This document shows positions 44,023-52,425 of a DNA stretch of 64,000 nt, piece by piece. The notes under the pieces are model-generated. The model ran no database searches. It had not been told where the DNA came from and saw only the letters and a program-made list of their open reading frames with translations. Source of the DNA: Desulfobacter sp. (GTDB taxonomy: Bacteria; Desulfobacterota; Desulfobacteria; Desulfobacterales; Desulfobacteraceae); the NCBI GenBank assembly GCA_028768525.1, contig CP054837.1:1966001-2030000 (forward strand), in the 5' to 3' direction. A program made the position numbers and the translations under genes. Each line of letters begins with the position of its first letter. The stretch's first letter is position 1.

Positions 44023-47000
44023 TCAATTTGCCAATACGCTGTCAATCACATCCAGGTAATGGGATTTCCCATCCACCCGGGCGGCCTTGCTGGGACAGAC
44101 GGCGGCACATATGCCGCAGCCCTGGCAGGCCTGACCGTCCACCGCAATGGTTCCGGATTCCTCATCCAGAGTCCTGGCGTTAAAGGGGCAGGCCGGAATG
44201 CATGTCAGGCAGAGGCTGCAATAGGCCGTTTTCACCCGGGCCGCCGCGCCCTGTTCAACTCCCGACAGCACCCCCACGGCCCGGACGGCGGCGGCCAGGG
44301 CCGTGGCCCGGGCCAGGTCTATGTCACAGGGTTTCAGGGCCAGGCCGCAGCCCAGGACCCGGGGATGGCGGGCATCCACCGGCCGCCATTTGGAATCCGC
44401 TGCCCTGAAAAATCCGAAATCATCCCGCTCTGCCGTAAACATCCGGGCCAACTCCCGGGGCAGTACCGGCACCACCCCCACCGCCGTGACCACGGCATCG
44501 GCCTTGATCTCCACCCCCCGGTCCAGGACCGGGTCATGGCAGGCCACCCGGCAGGGTTCGCCCTGGGCCGTTCTTATCTCAGGCGGCTGTCCGGCCTGGT
44601 AGGGGATAAAAATAACACCGGCTTCCCTGGCCCGGGTATAAAACGCCTCCAGCCCGCCCGGGGTCATCATGTCCCTGTACAGAACATAGATTGCGATGCC
44701 GGGATTCTTCTCCTTGAGGAAAAGGGCCTGGGCCAGGGCCCTTGGGCAGCAGACCCTTGAACAATAATTTTTGTCCGCCTCCCGGCAGTTCCGGCACTGG
44801 ATCATAACCAGGGAGGAGAGGGCCGCAGGATCGAGTTCCCCGGCATCCAGCCCGGCCTGGAAATCCTTCTGGGTATAGACCCCGGGACCGGATTCACCGG
44901 CATCGGCCTCCTTTCCCCCGGTGGCCAGCACCACCACCCCGTGGTCCACCCGGATACGCTCCGGCACCCCGTTTTCCCCGGACCGTTCTACCATTGTGTG
45001 CCACCGCCCGGGCAGCCCGTCGGCCCGGGACACCCTGGCTGACAGGTGGACATTGATCCGGTCATGGGCCGATACCCCCTCAACCAGTCCGGCAAGCAGG
45101 CCGGCGGTCTCCTTTCCTTCAATGGTATGTTTGATCCAGGAAAGATTCCCCCCCAAAGTCCCGCTTTTTTCCACCAGGTCCACCCCGAACCCGGCACCGG
45201 CAATGGCCATGGCGGCGGTCATTCCGGCAACGCCGCCCCCCACCACCAGGGCCCGGTTGACCTCCCGGGCAGGCCCAGGCGGACGGGGAAGGGCCGCCTT
45301 GAGCCCCGATACTGCCCGGCCCACTGCCCGGGCCAGCAACCCGTCCAGCACGGTTATGGCGTCAGCGGACAACCGGGTTTCATTGCCGCTGTATAATTTT
45401 CCGGCCAGGCCCAGGATATCCACAGGCCGGACCAGGCGTGCCGGGATATCCAGGGCGGCAGCCGCCTCAGTCAGCTTTTCCCTGCCGGTACACCCAGGAC
45501 ATCCAGCGAGCACCAGGCGGTTGCAGTCCGAGGCACCCAGGATCTCCAGGGCCTTTTCCCAGCCTTCTGGGGTGCACAGATCATCCACCACCGCCGGTAA
45601 GGCAACCTGGGGATCAGGTGACAGCCCGTCCAGATTAATTTTACCGTTCAACTGCCTGCTGCAGGGACAGATCAGCACCTGTATTTGGGGCGCGGCCATA
45701 TCAAGCCCGTTGCTTTCCGGCGCCTCCCGGCGGCGCGAATCCCCCGGTCCATCCATGGTCCGGGCCGCTGCCATGGCTGCCGCCGCCCCGAGGGTCACCG
45801 TGGTTTCGATATCCTTGAACCCGGTGAGGCCGCCGGTGGTAAATATCCCCGGCTGAGAGGTCCCGTGGGGGACAAACTCAGGAGGACGGACAAATCCCCA
45901 GTCGTCGGTCTCAAGCCCCAAGGCCTCAATCATTGTCCCGGCTCCGGGACTCAGCGCCTGGCCCACGGCCAGGACCACCATATCAAAAGGCTCTTCACTA
46001 ACCTGGCCCGCTCTGGAAAGGTAACGCAGGGACAGGGGCCCGCTGCCGGAGGGATTGGGTACAATGGAATGGATCCTTGAACGGACAAACGCCACCCCGG
46101 CGGTTTCTGCCCCGGCCCGGTATGCGTCAAACTCCTTGCCAGGGGTTCTTAAATCCATATAAAACACAGCGGCCCGGTCCAGATCCGGCAGATTCTCTTT
46201 TGCCAGCAGGGCCTGCTTGATGGAAATCATGCAGCAGGCCGAAGAGCAGAACCCGCGGCTTCTGTCCCGGGATCCCACGCACTGAAGCCAGGCGATACGG
46301 CGGACCCCGTCCATGCCGCCGGGGCCTGCCGGGCTCAGGCGCCGCTCAAATTCCAATGCCGTCACCACATTGGGAATCCGGCCGTACCCGTAGATATCCT
46401 TTTCCCTGTCCGGCATATAAAATCCCGTGCCCGTTGCCAGGATCACGGCCGCCACCTCCTCTTTCACCGCCGTGCCGGCCTTGAATTCCCCATAGATTTT
46501 CTCCACCAGTTCAATCACCGTCTCCGGTTCAAAGGGTTTGGTCACATAATCCAAAGCCCCCTGTTTCATGGCGTTCACCGCCGAATCCACCTCTGCATAG
46601 GCCGTCATCATGATCACGGTGATACCGGGCAGCCGCTCCTTGGCACGGGCCAGCAGTTCCACCCCGTCCATGCCCGGCATCTTGATGTCCGTGAGCAGCA
46701 CCTCAAACTCCCGGGTTTCCATCAATTCCAGGGCCTCTTTCCCGGAGGCTGCCGTCTCCACACCAAAGCCCTCAAGCCCCAGCCACTCCTTCATGGAATC
46801 CCGAATAATGGCCTCGTCATCCACCACAAGTATCTTAAAGGCCGCCCGGTCCGAAGGGCTCAGGGTGATGGCACCGGTGGGACAGGCGGTCACGCACTCC
46901 CCGCACCGGGTGCAGGTCGCCGGATCAATGGCCCAGGCATTGGGAAAGGACTGGGGACATGGCCGGGCCACGGCTTTTTTCATTGCCAGCCCCGCATTAA

Positions 47001-47409
47001 ACGGATCCGGCACCTCCACGGGGCAGACCTGTTCACAGATTCCGCATCCCATACATTTTTCCTGGTCCACCAGGGGAGCGGCCTGCTCCAGTGAGGCGGT
47101 AAAGGCCCCGGCCTCCCCCGAAAGATTCATTAGGGCGGTGGACAGCCGCAGATCGATGTTTTCATGGGAAAGCCCCCGGCGGAGGCAGTGCTGGCTTCCC
47201 TTATCCCGGTCGGCCATGGGCAGCATCCGGCAGAACCCGCAGGCTGTGGTGGGAAACTGGAGGTCCAGCTGGGAAATCAGCCCGCCTGTGTGGTCCGACC
47301 CCTCGGCCAGAATCACCTGATATCCCGCCCGGGCAAGATCCAGTGACGCCTGGATGCCGCCGGCCCCGGCGCCCACAACCAGTGTTTTGCCTTTTAGCTG
47401 ATCTGTCAT
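44023..47409 (-). CDS. HdrA-like flavoprotein with embedded CheY receiver domain
   Basis: 1128 residues. Residues 1-190 are the start of an HdrA: FAD loop VVGAGAGGIQASLDLA, CGFC, and two ferredoxin motifs (CMGCGICEQVCP, CTRCGECVTACP). Residues about 191-305 are a complete receiver domain: DD197-198, phospho-acceptor D241 in LLTDIKMPGMDG, T269 and K291. HdrA sequence then resumes (AAVILATGTGFY, CVGSRDRSRGFCSSACC), followed by an MvhD/CCG-like segment (LICPCSRQL ... LAGCPGC), a second FAD domain (VVGGGVAGMTAAMAIAG) and two C-terminal 4Fe-4S motifs (CSLCLTCIPACP, CQGCGICAAVCP). A continuous frame, so not an assembly join. Suggests phosphorylation-gated electron transfer. Confidence 0.92.
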   Translation of the reverse strand: MTDQLKGKTLVVGAGAGGIQASLDLARAGYQVILAEGSDHTGGLISQLDLQFPTTACGFCRMLPMADRDKGSQHCLRRGLSHENIDLRLSTALMNLSGEAGAFTASLEQAAPLVDQEKCMGCGICEQVCPVEVPDPFNAGLAMKKAVARPCPQSFPNAWAIDPATCTRCGECVTACPTGAITLSPSDRAAFKILVVDDEAIIRDSMKEWLGLEGFGVETAASGKEALELMETREFEVLLTDIKMPGMDGVELLARAKERLPGITVIMMTAYAEVDSAVNAMKQGALDYVTKPFEPETVIELVEKIYGEFKAGTAVKEEVAAVILATGTGFYMPDREKDIYGYGRIPNVVTALEFERRLSPAGPGGMDGVRRIAWLQCVGSRDRSRGFCSSACCMISIKQALLAKENLPDLDRAAVFYMDLRTPGKEFDAYRAGAETAGVAFVRSRIHSIVPNPSGSGPLSLRYLSRAGQVSEEPFDMVVLAVGQALSPGAGTMIEALGLETDDWGFVRPPEFVPHGTSQPGIFTTGGLTGFKDIETTVTLGAAAAMAAARTMDGPGDSRRREAPESNGLDMAAPQIQVLICPCSRQLNGKINLDGLSPDPQVALPAVVDDLCTPEGWEKALEILGASDCNRLVLAGCPGCTGREKLTEAAAALDIPARLVRPVDILGLAGKLYSGNETRLSADAITVLDGLLARAVGRAVSGLKAALPRPPGPAREVNRALVVGGGVAGMTAAMAIAGAGFGVDLVEKSGTLGGNLSWIKHTIEGKETAGLLAGLVEGVSAHDRINVHLSARVSRADGLPGRWHTMVERSGENGVPERIRVDHGVVVLATGGKEADAGESGPGVYTQKDFQAGLDAGELDPAALSSLVMIQCRNCREADKNYCSRVCCPRALAQALFLKEKNPGIAIYVLYRDMMTPGGLEAFYTRAREAGVIFIPYQAGQPPEIRTAQGEPCRVACHDPVLDRGVEIKADAVVTAVGVVPVLPRELARMFTAERDDFGFFRAADSKWRPVDARHPRVLGCGLALKPCDIDLARATALAAAVRAVGVLSGVEQGAAARVKTAYCSLCLTCIPACPFNARTLDEESGTIAVDGQACQGCGICAAVCPSKAARVDGKSHYLDVIDSVLAN

Positions 47410-47434
47410 GTCAACCTCCTTTATGACCCGTTGC

Positions 47435-48559
47435 TTATTCTATGCCCACCACATCCTGGTATTCATCGGCCTTGAATTCGGTAAAGGGCGGGGGATCCCC
47501 GCTCCCCGGCCTGTAGTCAAATGCCTCCTGGGTGACCCGGGCCACGGTGACGAAGAGGTCTGATACCGGAATATCCGAAGGGCAGGCACGGGTACACTGC
47601 CCGCAGCCGACACAGGCATGGCTCATGTGGGCCAGGCGGGTGAGATGGTAGAAGAGGGTATCCGAAGGCAGCCGGATCTTCCCCCATTTATCTGCCCACT
47701 GGTGGTATTGCACCGGCTCATGGGAAAATACATCGGTGTTGAACACGCATTCCCGGCAGTAACAGACCGGGCAGACATTGCGGCAGTTGTAGCAGTTGAT
47801 ACAGGCGGAAAACCAGGCGTCCAGCTTTTCCAGGCTGTCCGTCTCACAGGAGACCTCTCCGGCCATGGCCTCAAATGCCGATTCCCGGGACTGCGCCAGG
47901 GCGGAGACCACTGCGTCACGGTTTTCCGGCACCGCCCCTTTTTCCAGTGAGAGCCGGTCCAGCAGATCTCTTCCCCTGTCGCTGCCGGCTTCCACAACAA
48001 TCCCCTCATCTGGCGTGCTCCCGTAAAAGAGGAAATTTACATCGGCGTTCTCCGCCACCGGCGCCGTGCACAGGGTGCAGGCCCGGGAGAATGCCAGGTC
48101 CGCACGGGAAGGATCCGGATAGACCTGCCCTGCCCAGTGGTCCGGCTCCTCTTTATGGTCTTTCCCGTATTCCCTGCACGCCTCCCCGTCCATGGCCATG
48201 GGGCAGTCAATCCCCAGGATCACCAGTTCCTCCCGGGAGGCCTGGTTAAGCTTGGCCAACTCCGTAAATGCCCGGATCTCACAGGGCCGCAGCCATACCG
48301 CGGTCTTCCGGCCGGCGGGTTTAAAGGAAAGCCTGGCCGCCATCCGGGCGGTGTTCACCGGGAAGGCCGGCGTAAGGAGCGCCCCCCTTTCCAGTCCCTC
48401 CGGAGAGGTGACCAGGGAAGGCATAACCGACACCCCGTCGGCCTGGACCAGCGGCAGCAGCAGGCCGTCCATGCCCCCCTCTTTCATCATGGCGGCCATC
48501 ATCCCTTTCAGGTCCGCCCCAATTCCCTGTCCCGAAGGCTGTATTCTAAATGATGTCAT
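47435..48559 (-). CDS. FrhB/FdhB-family iron-sulfur flavoprotein
   Basis: 374 residues resembling the beta subunit of F420-reducing hydrogenase/formate dehydrogenase: WLRPCEIRAFTELAKLNQ, ILGIDCPMAMDG, SRACTLC. The C-terminal half has CINCYNCRNVCPVCYCRECVF and CVGCGQCTRACP. In Hdr clusters such proteins feed electrons from a reduced carrier into HdrA. The natural carrier here (NAD(P)H, ferredoxin or other) is not evident. Separated from mvhD by 2 bp. Confidence 0.87.
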   Translation of the reverse strand: MTSFRIQPSGQGIGADLKGMMAAMMKEGGMDGLLLPLVQADGVSVMPSLVTSPEGLERGALLTPAFPVNTARMAARLSFKPAGRKTAVWLRPCEIRAFTELAKLNQASREELVILGIDCPMAMDGEACREYGKDHKEEPDHWAGQVYPDPSRADLAFSRACTLCTAPVAENADVNFLFYGSTPDEGIVVEAGSDRGRDLLDRLSLEKGAVPENRDAVVSALAQSRESAFEAMAGEVSCETDSLEKLDAWFSACINCYNCRNVCPVCYCRECVFNTDVFSHEPVQYHQWADKWGKIRLPSDTLFYHLTRLAHMSHACVGCGQCTRACPSDIPVSDLFVTVARVTQEAFDYRPGSGDPPPFTEFKADEYQDVVGIE

Positions 48560-48561
48560 GG

Positions 48562-48990
48562 CTACCCCGCTTTATTTAAAGTTGACCGGGACCGGCAGGG
48601 TCCCATCTCCCGTACCTGTTCCGTAAACCGGGTCATTACATGGGCAAACTCAATCCCGTCGCTGGCCCCGATCCAGGTCAGGCGTATCCGCTCCCTGTCA
48701 ATGCCGAACCGGGGCAGAATCTCCTTTAGCAGTTTCATCCGCCGCCTGGCCTTATAATTCCCGTTGATATAATGGCAGTCACCGGGATGGCAGCCCGAGA
48801 CGACCACGGCATCAGCCCCTTCCAGGAAAGCTTTGATCACATACTGGGTATCCACCATTCCCGTGCACATCACCCTCACCAGGCGGACATTTTCAGGATA
48901 GGCCAGCCGGGAGGTCCCGGCCAGGTCCGCAGCCGTATAGGTGCACCAGTTGCAGACAAAGGCAATAATCACCGGTTCAAAATGTTCCAT
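48562..48990 (-). CDS. mvhD: MvhD/FlpD-type 2Fe-2S protein
   Basis: 142 residues from the ATG at 48990 (MEHFEPVIIAFVCNWCTY), behind AAAGGAGG. Motifs: FVCNWCTYTAADLAG, RVMCTGMVD, and VVSGCHPGDCHYINGNYKARRR, hallmarks of the small subunit that bridges a hydrogenase or dehydrogenase to HdrA. Second electron-entry component of the operon. Confidence 0.95.
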   Translation of the reverse strand: MEHFEPVIIAFVCNWCTYTAADLAGTSRLAYPENVRLVRVMCTGMVDTQYVIKAFLEGADAVVVSGCHPGDCHYINGNYKARRRMKLLKEILPRFGIDRERIRLTWIGASDGIEFAHVMTRFTEQVREMGPCRSRSTLNKAG

Positions 48991-49026
48991 CGTTTCCTCC
49001 TTTGTTACGCTCACGGATTCAGACGA

Positions 49027-52000
49027 TCAGTTCGGCAATCCCGACAACACCCCGCTGATCTCCGCAAACACCTGCTTTTTCATGAAATGGCGGCTGGAAG
49101 CGGCACCGGAGGGGCAGGCCCCGGAGCAACTCCCGCATCCCTTGCACAGGGCCGTATTCACCACGGCCACGTTCCTGCGGTAATCAAATTCAATGGCGGA
49201 ATAGGGGCACAAGCCCACACAGGTCTTGCATCCGGCACAGACATCCGGATCTATATATGAGGTGGTGGGGGAGATCGCCACTTCACCCTTGGCCGCCAGG
49301 GCCAGGGCCTTGGCCGCCGCCCCCGAGGCCTGGGAAACCGTGTCCGGAATATCCATGGGCTTCTGGCAGCACCCGCTCAAAAACACCCCGTCGGAAGCGG
49401 TGTTCACCGGCCCCAGCTTGGGGTGCTCTTCCAGAAAAAACCCATCCGCCCCCTGGTTCACCCCCAGGATCCGTCCCACCTCCCCGGCATCTTCCCGGGC
49501 CTGGATAGCCGTGCACAGGATGACCATATCTACGGGCACCCGCACCAGCTTTGAAATCAGGGTGTCTTCAGCCATAGCCACCAGCTTCCCGTTTTCCCGG
49601 GTAATCCCTGCGACCTTGCCCCGGATAAAGGTTGTGCCCTCTTCCTGGCACCGCCTGTAAAACTCCTCGTACCCTTCTCCAAAACAGCGCATATCAATGT
49701 AAAAATCATAGACTTCGGTGTCATGGCCCACCTTTTCCTTGATAAGATGGGTGTACTTCAGCGCATACATGCAGCAGACCCGGGAGCAGTACTCATGGTG
49801 GTTCACATCCCTGGACCCGATGCAATGGACCAGGGCTACGGCCTTGGGCGGCTGTGAAAAGCCCCCCTCCCTGTCCCGCATAAGGATCTGCCCCCCTGTG
49901 GGGCCGGTGGCGTTGGAGAGGCGTTCGAATTCAAGGGCCGTAAACACATTGGGATACCGGCCGTATCCGTATTGGGGCATGACCGAGGGATCCAGGGTAT
50001 CGTAACCCGTGGCAATGATGATGGACCCGACCTTGACGGACCTGTCTTCGGGCAGCATCCCGTGGTTTATGGCCTTGGCCTCGCAGGCATCCACACAGGC
50101 CATGCATTCGCAGCAGATCCCGCAGTTCAGGCATCTGTCCGCCTCGGCCAGGGCCTGGGATTCGGTGAACGCCCCCTCCACTTCGCAGAATGAATCCGTC
50201 CTGGTTTCAACCGATACCAGATCCGGACAGGCCCGGTCCAGCACCGGTGTTTCCCCTGGAATGGGCGGGTATTCGGCCCCCGGCTCATATCCCTGGCCCG
50301 ATTCCTTTTCTTCCCCCATCTCCTCGGCCCTCTCCCCAGCCTTCAGTTTCAGCCAGGCGTCAATCTCCCCGGCGGCCGTCCGGCCCTGGGCAATGGCCTG
50401 GACCACGGTGGCCGGCCCAAGGACAAGGTCCCCCCCGGAAAATACCCCGGGCCGGGAGGTGGCAAGAGATCCCCCTGCCACGGCCACCCGGTTCCTTGAA
50501 TCCGTGTCCACCCCGTCCAGGCCGCCGATGTCTGGATACTGCCCAATGGCCGAGATAAAGGTGTCGCAGTCCAGGGTAAACTCACTGTTGTCCAGAGGTA
50601 TCGGCCGCCGCCTGCCTGATTCGTCCGGCGCCCCCAGTTCGTTACGGGTACAAACCAGGCGCACTGTCCGGCCGTCCTCCCCTTCCAGCCGCACCGGGTT
50701 GGCCAGACAGATCAGTTCAATCCCCTCTTCCAGGGCATGAAGGATCTCATCCCCATAGGCCGGCATCTCCCTGCGGCTCCTGCGGTAGACAATGGTCACC
50801 TCGCATCCCGGAATCCGCCGGGCGCACCGTGCGGCATCCAGGGCCACATTGCCTCCCCCGACCACCACCACCCGGCCCCGGCAGTCTGTCTTCCGGCCCA
50901 GGTTGACATCTTCCAGAAAGCCCAGGGCATCCGTTGCCCCGTCCAGCTCCTGGCCCGGGATATTCAAAGAGAGCGGCGCCTGGGCCCCCAGGGCCAGGAA
51001 AACGGCCTCCGCCCCTTCCTCCATGAGGCGGCTGATGCTGATGTCCTCTCCCAGCCGGGCATTGGGGACAAAATCAACCCCGTGTTCCAGTATATAACCG
51101 ATCTCGGCATCCAGGATCTCTGGCGGCAGCCTGTAATCGGGAATCCCTGTCCTGAGCATGCCGCCGGGTTTGTCGTGGGCATCATAAAGAGACACCCCAT
51201 AGCCCTTCAGGCGCAGGTAATAGGCCGCAGCCAGTCCGGCCGGTCCGGCCCCGATCACCGCCACCTTTTCTTTCCGTTCCTGGATTTCGGGCACGGCCAG
51301 GGGGCCGGCCATATCTGCGGCGAAGCGTTTGAGCTGCCGGATGGCCAGGGGCCGGTCCACCTCTTCCCTTCTGCAGACCCCCTCGCAGGGATGGGGGCAG
51401 ACCCGTCCGAGAACGCCGGGCAGTGGCGCCTTTTCCATGATCAGGGAAACGGCCTTGTCATACCGCTTCTCCCTGATAAGCTGGATATATCCCTGGACAT
51501 TGATCCCTGCCGGACATTTTCCCACGCAGGGGGCCCTGCCGGCCTTTTCAATATTATAGGTGATGGGAATGGCCTGGGGAAACGCCCTGCCGATGGCCTT
51601 CCGGTCAGCCAGCCCCAGGTCCCAGGAATTGGGAATGGTCACCGGGCAGACCTTGGCGCACTCCCCGCAGCCCGTGCACAGGTTCTCATCCACAAATCTC
51701 GGGGACCTGTGGATATCCAGGGTGAAGTTTCCCACAAATCCGGAGACATTGGAGACCTGTGAAAAGGAGAGCAGTTCGATATTGGGATTCTGGGCCACCT
51801 CCACCATTTTGGGGGTGCCGATACAGGCGGCGCAGTCCAAAGTGGGAAAGGTTTTGTCAAACTGGAGCATATGGCCGCCGATGGTGGTATCCTTCTCAAT
51901 GAGGTAGACATGGTACCCGGCATTGCCCATGTCAATGGCCGCCTGCATCCCGGCAATACCCCCGCCGATAACGGCCATGGCCGGGTGGACCGGAGACATG

Positions 52001-52413
52001 CCCGCAATGAGGGGGGTGTGGAATTTCACCCGGTGGACAGCGGCCGTGACCAGGTATTTGGCCTTTTCCGTGGCCCGCTCACTGTCGCTGGTCACCCAGG
52101 AGACCTGTTCCCGCACAGATGCCATCTGGAAATAGTAGGGATTGAGTCCGGACCGGCGGCAGACATCCATGAAGGTATTGCCGTGAAGCCGGGGGGAGCA
52201 GGAGGCCACCACCACCCGGTTGAGCCGGAATTCATGGATATCCGATTCAATCATGGCCTGGCCCGGCTCAGAGCACATAAACTTATAGTCCCGGGCCGAC
52301 ACCACATGGTCCAGGGTCAGGGCGTAATCCCGAACTGCCGCCACATCCACCCGGCCGGCAATATTCACCCCGCAGTGGCAGATATACACACCGATGCGCA
52401 ATCCCTCAGCCAT
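49027..52413 (-). CDS. hdrA: HdrA with inserted GltD/NfnB-type NAD(P)H dehydrogenase module
   Basis: 1128 residues. N-terminal HdrA (ICHCGVNIAG, CSPRLHGNTF, FAD loop VIGGGIAGMQAAIDMGNAG, LDCAACIG, CTGCGECAKVCP). Residues about 300-740 are a glutamate-synthase-small-subunit/NfnB-like unit: APCVGKCPAGINVQGYI, CPHPCEGVCRR, VIGAGPAGLAAAYYLR, VVVVGGGNVALDAARCARR, and IGQYPD. HdrA then resumes (IIIATGYDTLDP, CIGSRDVNHHEYCSRVCC, IDMRCFGEGYEEFYRR) and ends with two ferredoxin motifs (CAGCKTCVGLCP, CKGCGSCSGACP). The insert should let NAD(P)H be a partner in flavin-based bifurcation or confurcation. Confidence 0.94.
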   Translation of the reverse strand: MAEGLRIGVYICHCGVNIAGRVDVAAVRDYALTLDHVVSARDYKFMCSEPGQAMIESDIHEFRLNRVVVASCSPRLHGNTFMDVCRRSGLNPYYFQMASVREQVSWVTSDSERATEKAKYLVTAAVHRVKFHTPLIAGMSPVHPAMAVIGGGIAGMQAAIDMGNAGYHVYLIEKDTTIGGHMLQFDKTFPTLDCAACIGTPKMVEVAQNPNIELLSFSQVSNVSGFVGNFTLDIHRSPRFVDENLCTGCGECAKVCPVTIPNSWDLGLADRKAIGRAFPQAIPITYNIEKAGRAPCVGKCPAGINVQGYIQLIREKRYDKAVSLIMEKAPLPGVLGRVCPHPCEGVCRREEVDRPLAIRQLKRFAADMAGPLAVPEIQERKEKVAVIGAGPAGLAAAYYLRLKGYGVSLYDAHDKPGGMLRTGIPDYRLPPEILDAEIGYILEHGVDFVPNARLGEDISISRLMEEGAEAVFLALGAQAPLSLNIPGQELDGATDALGFLEDVNLGRKTDCRGRVVVVGGGNVALDAARCARRIPGCEVTIVYRRSRREMPAYGDEILHALEEGIELICLANPVRLEGEDGRTVRLVCTRNELGAPDESGRRRPIPLDNSEFTLDCDTFISAIGQYPDIGGLDGVDTDSRNRVAVAGGSLATSRPGVFSGGDLVLGPATVVQAIAQGRTAAGEIDAWLKLKAGERAEEMGEEKESGQGYEPGAEYPPIPGETPVLDRACPDLVSVETRTDSFCEVEGAFTESQALAEADRCLNCGICCECMACVDACEAKAINHGMLPEDRSVKVGSIIIATGYDTLDPSVMPQYGYGRYPNVFTALEFERLSNATGPTGGQILMRDREGGFSQPPKAVALVHCIGSRDVNHHEYCSRVCCMYALKYTHLIKEKVGHDTEVYDFYIDMRCFGEGYEEFYRRCQEEGTTFIRGKVAGITRENGKLVAMAEDTLISKLVRVPVDMVILCTAIQAREDAGEVGRILGVNQGADGFFLEEHPKLGPVNTASDGVFLSGCCQKPMDIPDTVSQASGAAAKALALAAKGEVAISPTTSYIDPDVCAGCKTCVGLCPYSAIEFDYRRNVAVVNTALCKGCGSCSGACPSGAASSRHFMKKQVFAEISGVLSGLPN

Positions 52414-52425
52414 GGTTCTCCTCCT

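Noticed and set aside
43470..44045. Second minus-strand ORF overlapping hdrC
   Set aside because: Alternative frame of hdrC without recognisable domains; the hdrC frame has both ferredoxin motifs.
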